From contig JAOTYV010000134.1 in the NCBI GenBank assembly GCA_029861675.1, positions 1 to 11,872 of the forward strand: a stretch of DNA of 11,872 nt. Reading direction: 5' to 3'. The notes below the pieces were generated by a model. That model saw only the letters and a list, made by a program, of their open reading frames with translations. It was not told where the DNA came from and did not search any database. The translations under genes were made by a program, and so were the position numbers. Origin of the DNA: Alphaproteobacteria bacterium. GTDB taxonomy: Bacteria; Pseudomonadota; Alphaproteobacteria; UBA8366. Positions 1 to 6,033 of this stretch are shown piece by piece (the first letter of the stretch is position 1; the number at the start of each line of letters is the position of its first letter).

Positions 1-858
1 CAAAATAAAGAGATCCGTTTCGCCCTCGAAGGGCGCGATCGGTCCTGGTGCAGTGTCCGCCGCGCCGCGCGCCGCGGTTTCCAGCAGCCGTAGCGGGGTG
101 CTGCCGACCGCTACGATGCGGCCGCCAGCGGCCCGTGCAGCATTTACGGCGGCGGCCGTTTCGCGCGACACCGTGCCCCATTCAGGTTGCATGATATGGT
201 CTTCCGCCCGATCCGCCGTCACAGGCAGGAAGGTGCCGGCGCCGACATGCAGCGTCACCATCGTGCGGCCGACGCCGGCGGCGTCGAGCTTGGAAAACAG
301 GGGTTCTGTGAAATGCAGTCCGGCTGTCGGCGCGGCGACGGCGCCGTCGTGTGTGGCGTAAACCGTCTGGTATTTCAACAGATCGTCGGAATGTGGGCCG
401 CTCTTGCGGTTGATATATGGCGGCAACGGCATCGCACCGTGTTCATGCAGTGCGGCCGGTAAATCGCAAGCCGTTACCGACGGCTCGAGCGTCACTTCGC
501 CGCCATCATGCTTTGCGGCGACGAGGGCCGAGAAGGCGGGGCCGAAGATAATTCGATCCCCGGCCCGAAGCCGGCGCGCCGGACGGGCAAAGGCGCGCCA
601 ATTGCCGCTCCCAAGCCGGCGATGCAGCGTTACCTCGATCTTCGCCTGGCCTCGCGTCCCGGTCAGCCGGGCCGGTATGACCCGCGTGTCGTTCATCACC
701 AGCAAATCGCCGGGCATGAGGAGGCCCGGCAAGTCGCTGACGCCGAGATCGCGCAACGATTGAGAGACTTCCAGCAAGCGGGCGGAATCGCGCGGATCGG
801 CGGGTTGTTGCGCGATCAGATCGCGCGGCAGGTCAAAGTCGAAATCTGCGGTACGCAT
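1..858 (-). CDS. queA: S-adenosylmethionine:tRNA ribosyltransferase-isomerase QueA (3' end outside window)
   Basis: QueA transfers and isomerises the ribosyl part of S-adenosylmethionine onto 7-aminomethyl-7-deazaguanine in tRNA, giving epoxyqueuosine at wobble position 34 of the GUN-anticodon tRNAs; it acts in the cytoplasm. Reading leftward from the ATG at 858, the protein starts MRTADFDFDLP, as QueA proteins typically do. It then carries family blocks NDTRVIPARL (residues 56-65), PPYINR, PTAGLHFTE (from residue 177) and TLHVGAGTF, and ends at the edge in GETDLFIL. 286 codons are visible; family members are about 340-360 residues, so roughly 60-70 C-terminal residues are missing. The frame is intact. 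No strong Shine-Dalgarno is seen; the start rests on the conserved N-terminus. The nuclease-fold gene lies 87 bp upstream on the same strand and may share its transcript. Identity is near certain from family knowledge. Confidence 0.95.
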   Translation of the reverse strand, partial: MRTADFDFDLPRDLIAQQPADPRDSARLLEVSQSLRDLGVSDLPGLLMPGDLLVMNDTRVIPARLTGTRGQAKIEVTLHRRLGSGNWRAFARPARRLRAGDRIIFGPAFSALVAAKHDGGEVTLEPSVTACDLPAALHEHGAMPLPPYINRKSGPHSDDLLKYQTVYATHDGAVAAPTAGLHFTEPLFSKLDAAGVGRTMVTLHVGAGTFLPVTADRAEDHIMQPEWGTVSRETAAAVNAARAAGGRIVAVGSTPLRLLETAARGAADTAPGPIAPFEGETDLFIL

Positions 859-945
859 GACAGGGCGGCGGCTCGGTATGGGGAATGGATGCGGATGGAT
901 GTACCGTATGCCGCACAGCGGGGAAAGACGCGGATGCGGGGGCGT

Positions 946-1452
946 CTATTTTTTCCGCTTGGTCTTGGTGCGCCAATTCCAGGGCGTCTCGAAAGTACCC
1001 CGCCAAAGCCCTTGCCGGCGGCTGCGCGCCAATTCCTGCCTGCGGAGATAGGGAGCTCCCTCAACCGGGTCCGCAAGGGCCCATCCCGTATGCACCATGT
1101 TACCGGAAAGATCGAAGCCGTCGGCGGCACAACGGGCAACTTCGCAATGCGTCCGCTTGGCGCCGGTTGGCGTACAGTGCACGGTGGCACCGGCAAGGAG
1201 ATCCATCAGGGCGGTTGTGGCAATGCGGCTGCAATCGTAGGTCTTGCCATTCCCAAGCGCACAGCGCTGGCCGCGATCGGGAGCGTCGACCCCGAACAGG
1301 CAATACCGGCTCCCACCGAGCTCGATGACGTCGCCGGCAATGGCGTGCGCACCATTGCCCGCCAATGCCGGTATCGACGCCAGAAGGCAGGTGGTCAGCA
1401 ACACCAGCGGCGTAGCGAGGCGAAGGCGTAGGGAATTGAATTTCTCGACCAT
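946..1452 (-). CDS. Exported thermonuclease-like (SNase-fold) protein, catalytic residues apparently lost
   Basis: A 168-residue protein. Residues 1-31 look like a Sec signal peptide (basic start, hydrophobic 16-31, probable cleavage after A29-L30-A31), so the mature protein should be periplasmic or secreted. The rest resembles the staphylococcal nuclease (SNase/TNase) fold: AGDVIELGG, then LFGVDAPDRGQRC (residues 52-64), ADGFDLSGNMVHTGWALA, and the alphaproteobacterial ending GLWRGTFETPWNWR. Aligned by eye with S. aureus nuclease, R35 becomes C51, E43 becomes D59 and R87 becomes C103, so it is probably not an active nuclease of the usual kind. Six cysteines (51, 64, 74, 93, 103, 108) in the mature part suggest disulfides. 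The frame extends 22 codons further upstream to 1518, but the ATG at 1452 puts the signal peptide at the N-terminus. The fold is fairly sure; the function is unknown. Confidence 0.75.
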   Translation of the reverse strand: MVEKFNSLRLRLATPLVLLTTCLLASIPALAGNGAHAIAGDVIELGGSRYCLFGVDAPDRGQRCALGNGKTYDCSRIATTALMDLLAGATVHCTPTGAKRTHCEVARCAADGFDLSGNMVHTGWALADPVEGAPYLRRQELARSRRQGLWRGTFETPWNWRTKTKRKK

Positions 1453-1693
1453 GATTCGATCAGTCCTGCGACATGAAAAATAGCCTTGTATCAACCGGTT
1501 GCCGGAGAACATTGCCATGTCGACGAAAGCCGCCTGCGATTTAAGGAAAAATAAATTCTCCGGGCGTTAACCTTATCTCTATTGTAGCGGACGTTGGATC
1601 GCAGGGACCAGTCGGCATCACGTCAAATTGTTGACGCCGGAAGGTCCCGGTACTGCTCAGCATCGAGTCCAGCGCAGCACCCGGGGGGGAATC
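1453..1693. promoter_or_regulatory. Divergent intergenic region between the nuclease-fold gene and the DUF599 gene
   Basis: These 241 bp separate two divergently oriented genes, so promoters for both should lie here. The stretch 1540-1585 is clearly AT-richer than its surroundings and is the likeliest promoter core. I could not assign a convincing -35/-10 pair on either strand. No RNA gene or terminator is evident. A Shine-Dalgarno-like G-run (1683-1690) serves the plus-strand gene. Confidence 0.4.
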
Positions 1694-2401
1694 GTGCCAG
1701 AAGTATCGCTACCCGATCTTATAGCCATATCCTGGTTCCTGCTTCTCTGGTCGGGCTATACGCTCTATTCGGATCGAGTGGACGGCGGCGGCCGGAACCT
1801 CGTGGCCACGATGGCGCTGCACCGCGAGATGTGGATGGTGCGGATGCTGGGCCGCGACAACCGGATGCTCGACATACAGATCATCCGCAACCTGACGCGG
1901 ACCTCGAGCTTCTTTGCATCCACGTCGATCCTGATTCTCGCGGGGCTCGTGACCGTCCTCGGAGCGGCGGAGAAGGCGGTTGACCTCACCGCCAGCATTC
2001 CCTTCGTCTCGAAGCTCACCTCGTTGCAATGGGAACTCAGGTTGCTGTGCCTGATCCTGATCTTCATCTATTCCTTTTTCAAATTCGCCTGGTCGATCAG
2101 ACAGATTTCTTATTGCGCCATCCAAATCGGCGCGATGGACCCGGTGTCCGATCTCGGGGACGACTGCGAGGAACGCGCAAAATGTATCGCCCGGCTTGCC
2201 ACTTTGGCGGCGGTGCATTTCAACAGGGGATTGCGCGGCTACTATTTCGCCATGGCGTTGCTGGCGTGGTTTATCCATCCGATTGCGCTCGGCATTACCG
2301 CCACATGGGTTGTCCTGGTTCTGTATCGCCGCGAATTCCATTCCCGCACGCTTCAAATTCTGCACGACGGCGGTGGCTTCACCAAGTCGGGCAAGGCGTA
2401 G
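1694..2401 (+). CDS. DUF599 family integral membrane protein
   Basis: A 235-residue inner-membrane protein of the DUF599 family (Pfam PF04654), whose function is not known. Family blocks visible are LLWSGYTLY (residues 17-25), HREMWMVRML, GRDNRMLD (53-60), SFFASTSILILAGL (72-85), YSFFKFAWSIRQ (126-137), NRGLRGYYF (177-185) and LYRREFHS. Hydrophobic segments fall at about 9-24, 73-91, 113-133 and 184-210, the last long enough to be two helices, so four or five membrane spans. The GTG at 1694 is preferred: a G-rich ribosome binding site ends four bases before it, the length then fits the family, and the first helix starts where expected. An in-frame ATG at 1628 would add 22 hydrophilic residues. 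nnr begins 11 bp after the stop, so this looks like the first gene of an operon. The family call is firm; no role can be assigned. Confidence 0.85.
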   Translation: MPEVSLPDLIAISWFLLLWSGYTLYSDRVDGGGRNLVATMALHREMWMVRMLGRDNRMLDIQIIRNLTRTSSFFASTSILILAGLVTVLGAAEKAVDLTASIPFVSKLTSLQWELRLLCLILIFIYSFFKFAWSIRQISYCAIQIGAMDPVSDLGDDCEERAKCIARLATLAAVHFNRGLRGYYFAMALLAWFIHPIALGITATWVVLVLYRREFHSRTLQILHDGGGFTKSGKA

Positions 2402-2412
2402 GACATAGAGCG

Positions 2413-3891
2413 ATGGCGGCCACACAATATGGTCAAGACGCGCTGCTGACGGTGGCGGAGATGTACGCGGCCGACGAGGCGGCGACCGCCGCGGGTGTTG
2501 CCAGCCTTTCCCTGATGGAGGCCGCGGGTGCAGCGGTGGCGGATGCGGTGCGCTCGCTCGGCGGGCCCCGTCCGGTCTGCGTGCTCTGCGGTCCCGGTAA
2601 CAATGGCGGCGATGGTTTTGTCGCCGCGAGACTGTTGCAAGGCGACGGCTGGCCGGTTCGCCTCGGCTTGCTGGGCGATGCGGCCGGGCTCGCCGGCGAC
2701 GCCAAGCACATGGCCAACACATGGGGCGGCGGCATCGAACCGCTGACACCGGCGGTGATGGAGGGGGCGGAGATCATTGTCGATGCGTTGTTCGGCGCCG
2801 GCCTCATGCGCGATATCGAGGGACCGGCGCGGATGGCGATCGAGGCGATCGCCGGGCGGGACTGCGTGGCGGTGGATATCCCAAGCGGCGTTCACGGCGA
2901 TAGCGGCCAGATCATGGGGATCGCGCCGACAGCTCGCGTGACCGTCACATTCTTTCGGCGCAAGCCGGGTCATCTCCTGTTGCCGGGCCGATCGCGCTGC
3001 GGCGAGGTTCGGGTCGCCGATATCGGCATTCCCGATCACGTGCTGGACTCCATAGCACCGCGGCAGGTCGTGAACGGGAAACAGCTATGGCTGGACGATT
3101 TTCCCTGGGCGCGCCCGGACCAGCATAAATACGACCGCGGGCATGCACTGATCAGCGGCGGGCCGATAATGACCGGCGCGGCGCGGCTTGCGGCCCAGGC
3201 CGCCCGGCGCATCGGAACCGGTATGGTCTCGGTGGCCGTCCCGAACGATAACGCCGTGGTTTACAAAGTCGCGCTGGTGGGGGCGATCGTCCGGCCGGTC
3301 CGCAATACGGCGGCTTATGCGGAATTGGCGGAGGAGCCGCGGGTATCGGCCTGTCTGCTTGGCCCGGGAAACGGGGTTATCGGATCGACACGGGAACATG
3401 TCCTGGCGGCGCTGCGCACCGCAAAACCGGTCGTACTCGATGCCGATGCGCTGACCGTGTTCGCGGATTCGCGCGATTTGCTGTTCTCGAGCATCAACGG
3501 GCCCTGTCTGTTGACGCCGCATGATGGCGAGTTCGACCGTTTGTTTGCATTGGACGGGGATAAGCCGTCGCGCGCCCGCGCCGCCGCGGAGATGTCGGGC
3601 GCCGTGGTTCTTTTGAAAGGGGCGGACACCGTCATAGCCGCGCCGGACGGCCGGGTCGCGATCAACGAGAATGCGCCGCCCGAACTTGCCAGCGGCGGAA
3701 CAGGGGACGTTCTCGCAGGCTTTTCGGTCGGCCTGATGGCGCAAGGATTGGATCCCTTCACCGCCGCCTGTGCCGCGACCTGGGTACACGGCGCGGCGGC
3801 GCAGCTTTTCGGCCCCGGCTTGATCGCAGAAGACCTACCCGAAATTCTGCCAAAGGTCTTGCACCGCCTACGGTCGGAACCAGATAAGTAG
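2413..3891 (+). CDS. nnr: Bifunctional NAD(P)H-hydrate epimerase / ADP-dependent (S)-NAD(P)H-hydrate dehydratase
   Basis: This 492-residue YjeF-type fusion repairs damaged nicotinamide cofactors. The N-terminal epimerase (NnrE, about residues 10-220) interconverts the R and S forms of hydrated NAD(P)H. The C-terminal dehydratase (NnrD, about 235-490) uses ADP to restore NAD(P)H from the S form. Evidence: TVAEMYAAD near the start, the glycine-rich loop GPGNNGGDGF (60-69), ALFGAGL, and DIPSGVHGDSG in the N-domain. The C-domain shows HKYDRGH, GAARLAAQAARR (about 255-266), LLTPHDGEF (366-374) and SGGTGDVLAG (427-436), whose D432 is the expected catalytic aspartate. Length matches E. coli Nnr, about 510. 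The open frame runs upstream across the DUF599 gene, but the ATG at 2413 sits at the conserved N-terminus. It lies 11 bp after DUF599 and 3 bp before the decarboxylase gene, so the three are probably cotranscribed. Confidence 0.95.
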   Translation: MAATQYGQDALLTVAEMYAADEAATAAGVASLSLMEAAGAAVADAVRSLGGPRPVCVLCGPGNNGGDGFVAARLLQGDGWPVRLGLLGDAAGLAGDAKHMANTWGGGIEPLTPAVMEGAEIIVDALFGAGLMRDIEGPARMAIEAIAGRDCVAVDIPSGVHGDSGQIMGIAPTARVTVTFFRRKPGHLLLPGRSRCGEVRVADIGIPDHVLDSIAPRQVVNGKQLWLDDFPWARPDQHKYDRGHALISGGPIMTGAARLAAQAARRIGTGMVSVAVPNDNAVVYKVALVGAIVRPVRNTAAYAELAEEPRVSACLLGPGNGVIGSTREHVLAALRTAKPVVLDADALTVFADSRDLLFSSINGPCLLTPHDGEFDRLFALDGDKPSRARAAAEMSGAVVLLKGADTVIAAPDGRVAINENAPPELASGGTGDVLAGFSVGLMAQGLDPFTAACAATWVHGAAAQLFGPGLIAEDLPEILPKVLHRLRSEPDK

Positions 3892-3894
3892 CCC

Positions 3895-5346
3895 ATGTCC
3901 ACGCACTTGAAACCACGCGACGACGAGCCGGCCGCGCCGCAGCACAGTGTGCGGTCGCAGGGGTCGCTGCTGGACCGCACCTGGGTTCGCATCGTCAATC
4001 TGTGGCGCGATGTTGCCGACAATATGACCGGTACGGTCGATGCGGCGCTGTCGGGCGACGGTGACGTCAAGCGTCTTCGGGATCAAATGCAGGCATGCCT
4101 CGAGGCGCGGGGCGGCGAGGTTTCGGCGCGCGCCCGGGCCGCGGCGCTGGGCCACACCTATCTGGGGCTGGATGAATTGGGCCGCGAACGGTTCTTACGC
4201 CTTCTGGCCGGCGGCTTCGACGCCGACCGCAAGGCGATAGACGCCGCGATTTCGACGTTGCAGGCGGCGACATCGGAGCAACGTCCGCAGGTGGAATTGG
4301 CGCTGCGCGACGCTCTGGAGCCGCCGCGCATGAAGCTGCTGATGCAATTCAACGCGCTGCCGCAAGGTGTCAAATTCCTCGTCGATCTGCGATCGGACCT
4401 GCTCCCGCACGTTCGCAAAGACGCGACGATGACATCGCTTGACGGGGATCTTCAAAAGCTCCTGACGTCCTGGTTCGATATCGGGTTTCTCGATTTGCGG
4501 AGGATTACCTGGAATGCGCCGGCGGCGTTGCTGGAAAAACTGATTGCCTATGAGGCGGTTCACGAAATTCGCGGCTGGGAGGACTTGAAGAACCGCCTCG
4601 ATTCCGACCGGCGGTGCTTCGCCTTTTTCCACCCTCGCATGCCCGACGAACCGCTGATTTTCGTCGAGGTGGCTTTGGTCAATGGGCTTGCCGACAATGT
4701 CACGGTTCTGCTGGACGAAGCGGCACCTCTGGTCGACCCATCCCGGAACGCGGATACGGCGATATTTTATTCGATCTCAAATGCTCAAAAAGGATTGGCG
4801 GGGGTCAGCTTCGGCGGATTCCTGATCAAGCGCGTCGTTGATCTGCTTAAATCCGAACTGCCGAGCCTGAGAACTTTTGCGACGTTATCGCCGATTCCGG
4901 GATTTCGGCGCTGGCTTAATGGGCGCTTGGAAAACGACGCCGATTTATTACGTCCGGCCGATGCGCGGGCGTTGGCCGCGGTCGCCGAGGTCGAAGGGGG
5001 AAATGAAGCGTTGCGGCGTCTGCTATCGACCGAATCCTGGCATCAGGATGAGAAAATCGTCGCTGTCTTGAAAGACCCGTTGATGCGGTTGTGCGCGGAA
5101 TATTTGCTGAATGCCAAGCGGCGCGGCAAGCAGACCCTTGATCCGGTGGCGAATTTTCATTTGACCAATGGCGCGCGCGTGGAACGGCTGAATTGGCTGG
5201 GCGATACCTCGCCCAATGGGTTATCGCAATCCCTGGGGCTGATGGTGAATTACCTCTACGAATTGGATCGAATCGAGGAAAATCACGAATCCTATACTGG
5301 AGAGGGATCTGTTACGGCTTCCGCTACAGTCCATCGTTTGATATGA
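3895..5346 (+). CDS. matA: Malonyl-CoA decarboxylase (MCD family)
   Basis: Converts malonyl-CoA to acetyl-CoA and CO2 in the cytoplasm, allowing growth on malonate or limiting malonyl-CoA build-up. The 483-residue protein has the two-part MCD layout: a helical N-terminal domain (about 40-190) and a GNAT-like catalytic domain (about 200-470). Strong family blocks are AIFYSISNAQKGLAGV (289-304), FLIKRVV, LSPIPGFRRWL, and FHLTNGARVERLNW, in which H422 corresponds to the catalytic histidine of the human enzyme. The catalytic serine should be S293 or S295. The ATG lies 3 bp after the nnr stop, pointing to translational coupling. The symbol follows the Rhizobium mat system, but no malonyl-CoA synthetase (matB) or malonate transporter (matC) is in this window, so a malonate-catabolic role is not shown by context. 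A hairpin follows the stop. Confidence 0.92.
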   Translation: MSTHLKPRDDEPAAPQHSVRSQGSLLDRTWVRIVNLWRDVADNMTGTVDAALSGDGDVKRLRDQMQACLEARGGEVSARARAAALGHTYLGLDELGRERFLRLLAGGFDADRKAIDAAISTLQAATSEQRPQVELALRDALEPPRMKLLMQFNALPQGVKFLVDLRSDLLPHVRKDATMTSLDGDLQKLLTSWFDIGFLDLRRITWNAPAALLEKLIAYEAVHEIRGWEDLKNRLDSDRRCFAFFHPRMPDEPLIFVEVALVNGLADNVTVLLDEAAPLVDPSRNADTAIFYSISNAQKGLAGVSFGGFLIKRVVDLLKSELPSLRTFATLSPIPGFRRWLNGRLENDADLLRPADARALAAVAEVEGGNEALRRLLSTESWHQDEKIVAVLKDPLMRLCAEYLLNAKRRGKQTLDPVANFHLTNGARVERLNWLGDTSPNGLSQSLGLMVNYLYELDRIEENHESYTGEGSVTASATVHRLI

Positions 5347-5377
5347 CTCAAAGATCGTTACAAAAAAATAACAAACA

Positions 5378-5399
5378 GGGATCCGGAAATCCGGGTCCC
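5378..5399. other. GC-rich hairpin after the malonyl-CoA decarboxylase gene
   Basis: A 9-bp stem (GGGATCCGG paired with CCGGGTCCC, one T-G pair) with a four-base AAAT loop lies 31 bp after the malonyl-CoA decarboxylase stop. No T-run follows on the plus strand. Instead an A-rich tract (5361-5374) precedes it, so it resembles an intrinsic terminator only on the minus strand, where no gene is read. It may stabilise the mRNA 3' end or attenuate transcription into the next gene. An alternative pairing exists between AAATCCGG (5387-5394) and CCGGATTT (5428-5435), which would cover the GTG start of the downstream gene. Confidence 0.4.
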
Positions 5400-5421
5400 G
5401 TACAGACGGGGAAACCGGACA

Positions 5422-5757
5422 GTGAAGCCGGATTTGAGTTTGAACGGCCGGACCCAGGCGACGTATGTCGGGTTCCGTGGCAGGGATCGTGCGAGTGCCT
5501 TTTTCAAGCGCGGCCGCGATATGGAATACATTCGGCGCGGCATGGAGTTTCGCCGGACCAAGCGCGATAATTCGATCGAAACCGCCCGTGTTTTATCGGT
5601 GGTGCTCGACCGGACGCGGATCCCGCATATCAGGTATGAGGTCAATATCCATCACGCCGGGCGCGCTAGCGCCTTCATCGACGGCCCCAGGATGTTGGCC
5701 CTATCGGTATTCACGGACACCTACAACGAACGCGTGGACTCGGCGAAACGCAGATAA
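5422..5757 (+). CDS. Small conserved-looking basic protein of unknown function
   Basis: A 111-residue soluble, basic protein with no signal peptide or membrane segment. I cannot assign a function. The C-terminal 70 residues (FRRTKRDNSIETARVLSVVL, then IPHIRYEVNI, then GPRMLALSVF) look like a compact alternating beta-strand domain. The stretch FRR...ETARVL...IPHIRYE resembles, from memory, short hypothetical proteins of other alphaproteobacteria; a database search would be needed to confirm this. The start is uncertain. The GTG at 5422 has GGGG ten bases upstream, but ATGs at 5521 and 5542 would give 78 or 71 residues and keep the probable conserved core. It lies 75 bp after the decarboxylase gene and about 110 bp before the tRNA. 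The frame fills the gap cleanly, and the overlapping frames are less protein-like. Confidence 0.55.
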   Translation: MKPDLSLNGRTQATYVGFRGRDRASAFFKRGRDMEYIRRGMEFRRTKRDNSIETARVLSVVLDRTRIPHIRYEVNIHHAGRASAFIDGPRMLALSVFTDTYNERVDSAKRR

Positions 5758-5758
5758 A

Positions 5759-5784
5759 GCGGTCAATTACACGGATAGGACCGC
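5759..5784. repeat. Short inverted repeat after the small unknown gene
   Basis: GCGGTC (5759-5764) and GACCGC (5779-5784) form a perfect 6-bp inverted repeat around a 14-base spacer, starting one base after the stop codon of the small gene. No T-run follows, so it is a weak terminator candidate only. Confidence 0.3.
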
Positions 5785-5807
5785 CATTGGGGTGCGTCTT
5801 GGCGTGC

Positions 5808-5836
5808 TTGACCCGGCCGGTTCTGCTACCTATACA
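5808..5836 (+). promoter_or_regulatory. Sigma70-type promoter for tRNA-Leu
   Basis: A -35 box TTGACC (5808-5813), a 17-bp spacer and a -10 box TATACA (5831-5836) match the vegetative consensus well for an alphaproteobacterium. Transcription would start near 5843, about 24 bases before the tRNA. With no terminator visible after the tRNA, it could also supply transcripts reading into tig. Confidence 0.65.
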
Positions 5837-5866
5837 GGGGCGCTTTTGAAATAGGGTGCCGATCGC

Positions 5867-5951
5867 GCGGGCGTGGCGGAACTGGTAGACGCGCGGGTTT
5901 TAGGTACCCGTGGAGTAATCCGTGGGGGTTCAAGTCCCTCCGCCCGCACCA
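5867..5951 (+). tRNA. tRNA-Leu (anticodon UAG), CCA encoded
   Basis: All parts of a class II leucine tRNA can be folded by hand. The acceptor stem GCGGGCG (5867-5873) pairs with CGCCCGC (5941-5947). The D stem is GCG/CGC (5876-5878 with 5890-5892), the D loop containing TGGTAGA. The anticodon stem is CGGGT/ACCCG (5894-5898 with 5906-5910), with loop TTTAGGT and anticodon TAG at 5901-5903. A long variable arm occupies 5911-5923. The T stem is GGGGG/CCCTC (5924-5928 with 5936-5940), with loop TTCAAGT. The discriminator A (5948) and CCA (5949-5951) are encoded. It decodes CUN leucine codons, chiefly CUA. Confidence 0.97.
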
Positions 5952-6033
5952 GCAGGTAAGCAATTTTCCGAAAGATTCTGTCCGCAACATCGACCGGCCA
6001 ACCGACTAACTCTTTGAGGAAAAAGTGGATACC

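Noticed and set aside
508..1431. 307-codon plus-strand open frame
   Set aside because: It is antisense to queA and the nuclease-fold gene, both of which have clear family motifs. Its protein is low-complexity Arg/Ala/Gly-rich with no recognisable domain.
1489..1501. Match to the IHF core consensus (TATCAACCGGTTG)
   Set aside because: The degenerate consensus is expected about once by chance in a window of this size on both strands, and no promoter architecture supports it.
1541..1555. TTAA-N7-TAAA, a near match to the CtrA site TTAA-N7-TTAA
   Set aside because: One half site is imperfect and it sits in an AT-rich stretch where such matches arise easily. No promoter could be aligned with it.
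2029..2412. In-frame 128-codon upstream extension of nnr
   Set aside because: It overlaps the DUF599 gene in another frame and shows no domain. The conserved Nnr N-terminus starts at the ATG at 2413.
1709..2749. 346-codon minus-strand open frame
   Set aside because: It lies opposite DUF599 and nnr. The translation is Arg/His/Pro-rich and typical of an antisense shadow in GC-rich DNA.
5465..5854. 129-codon open frame overlapping the small unknown gene
   Set aside because: Its Ser/Arg/Ala-rich sequence is shadow-like and it runs through the tRNA promoter. The frame at 5422-5757 is more protein-like.
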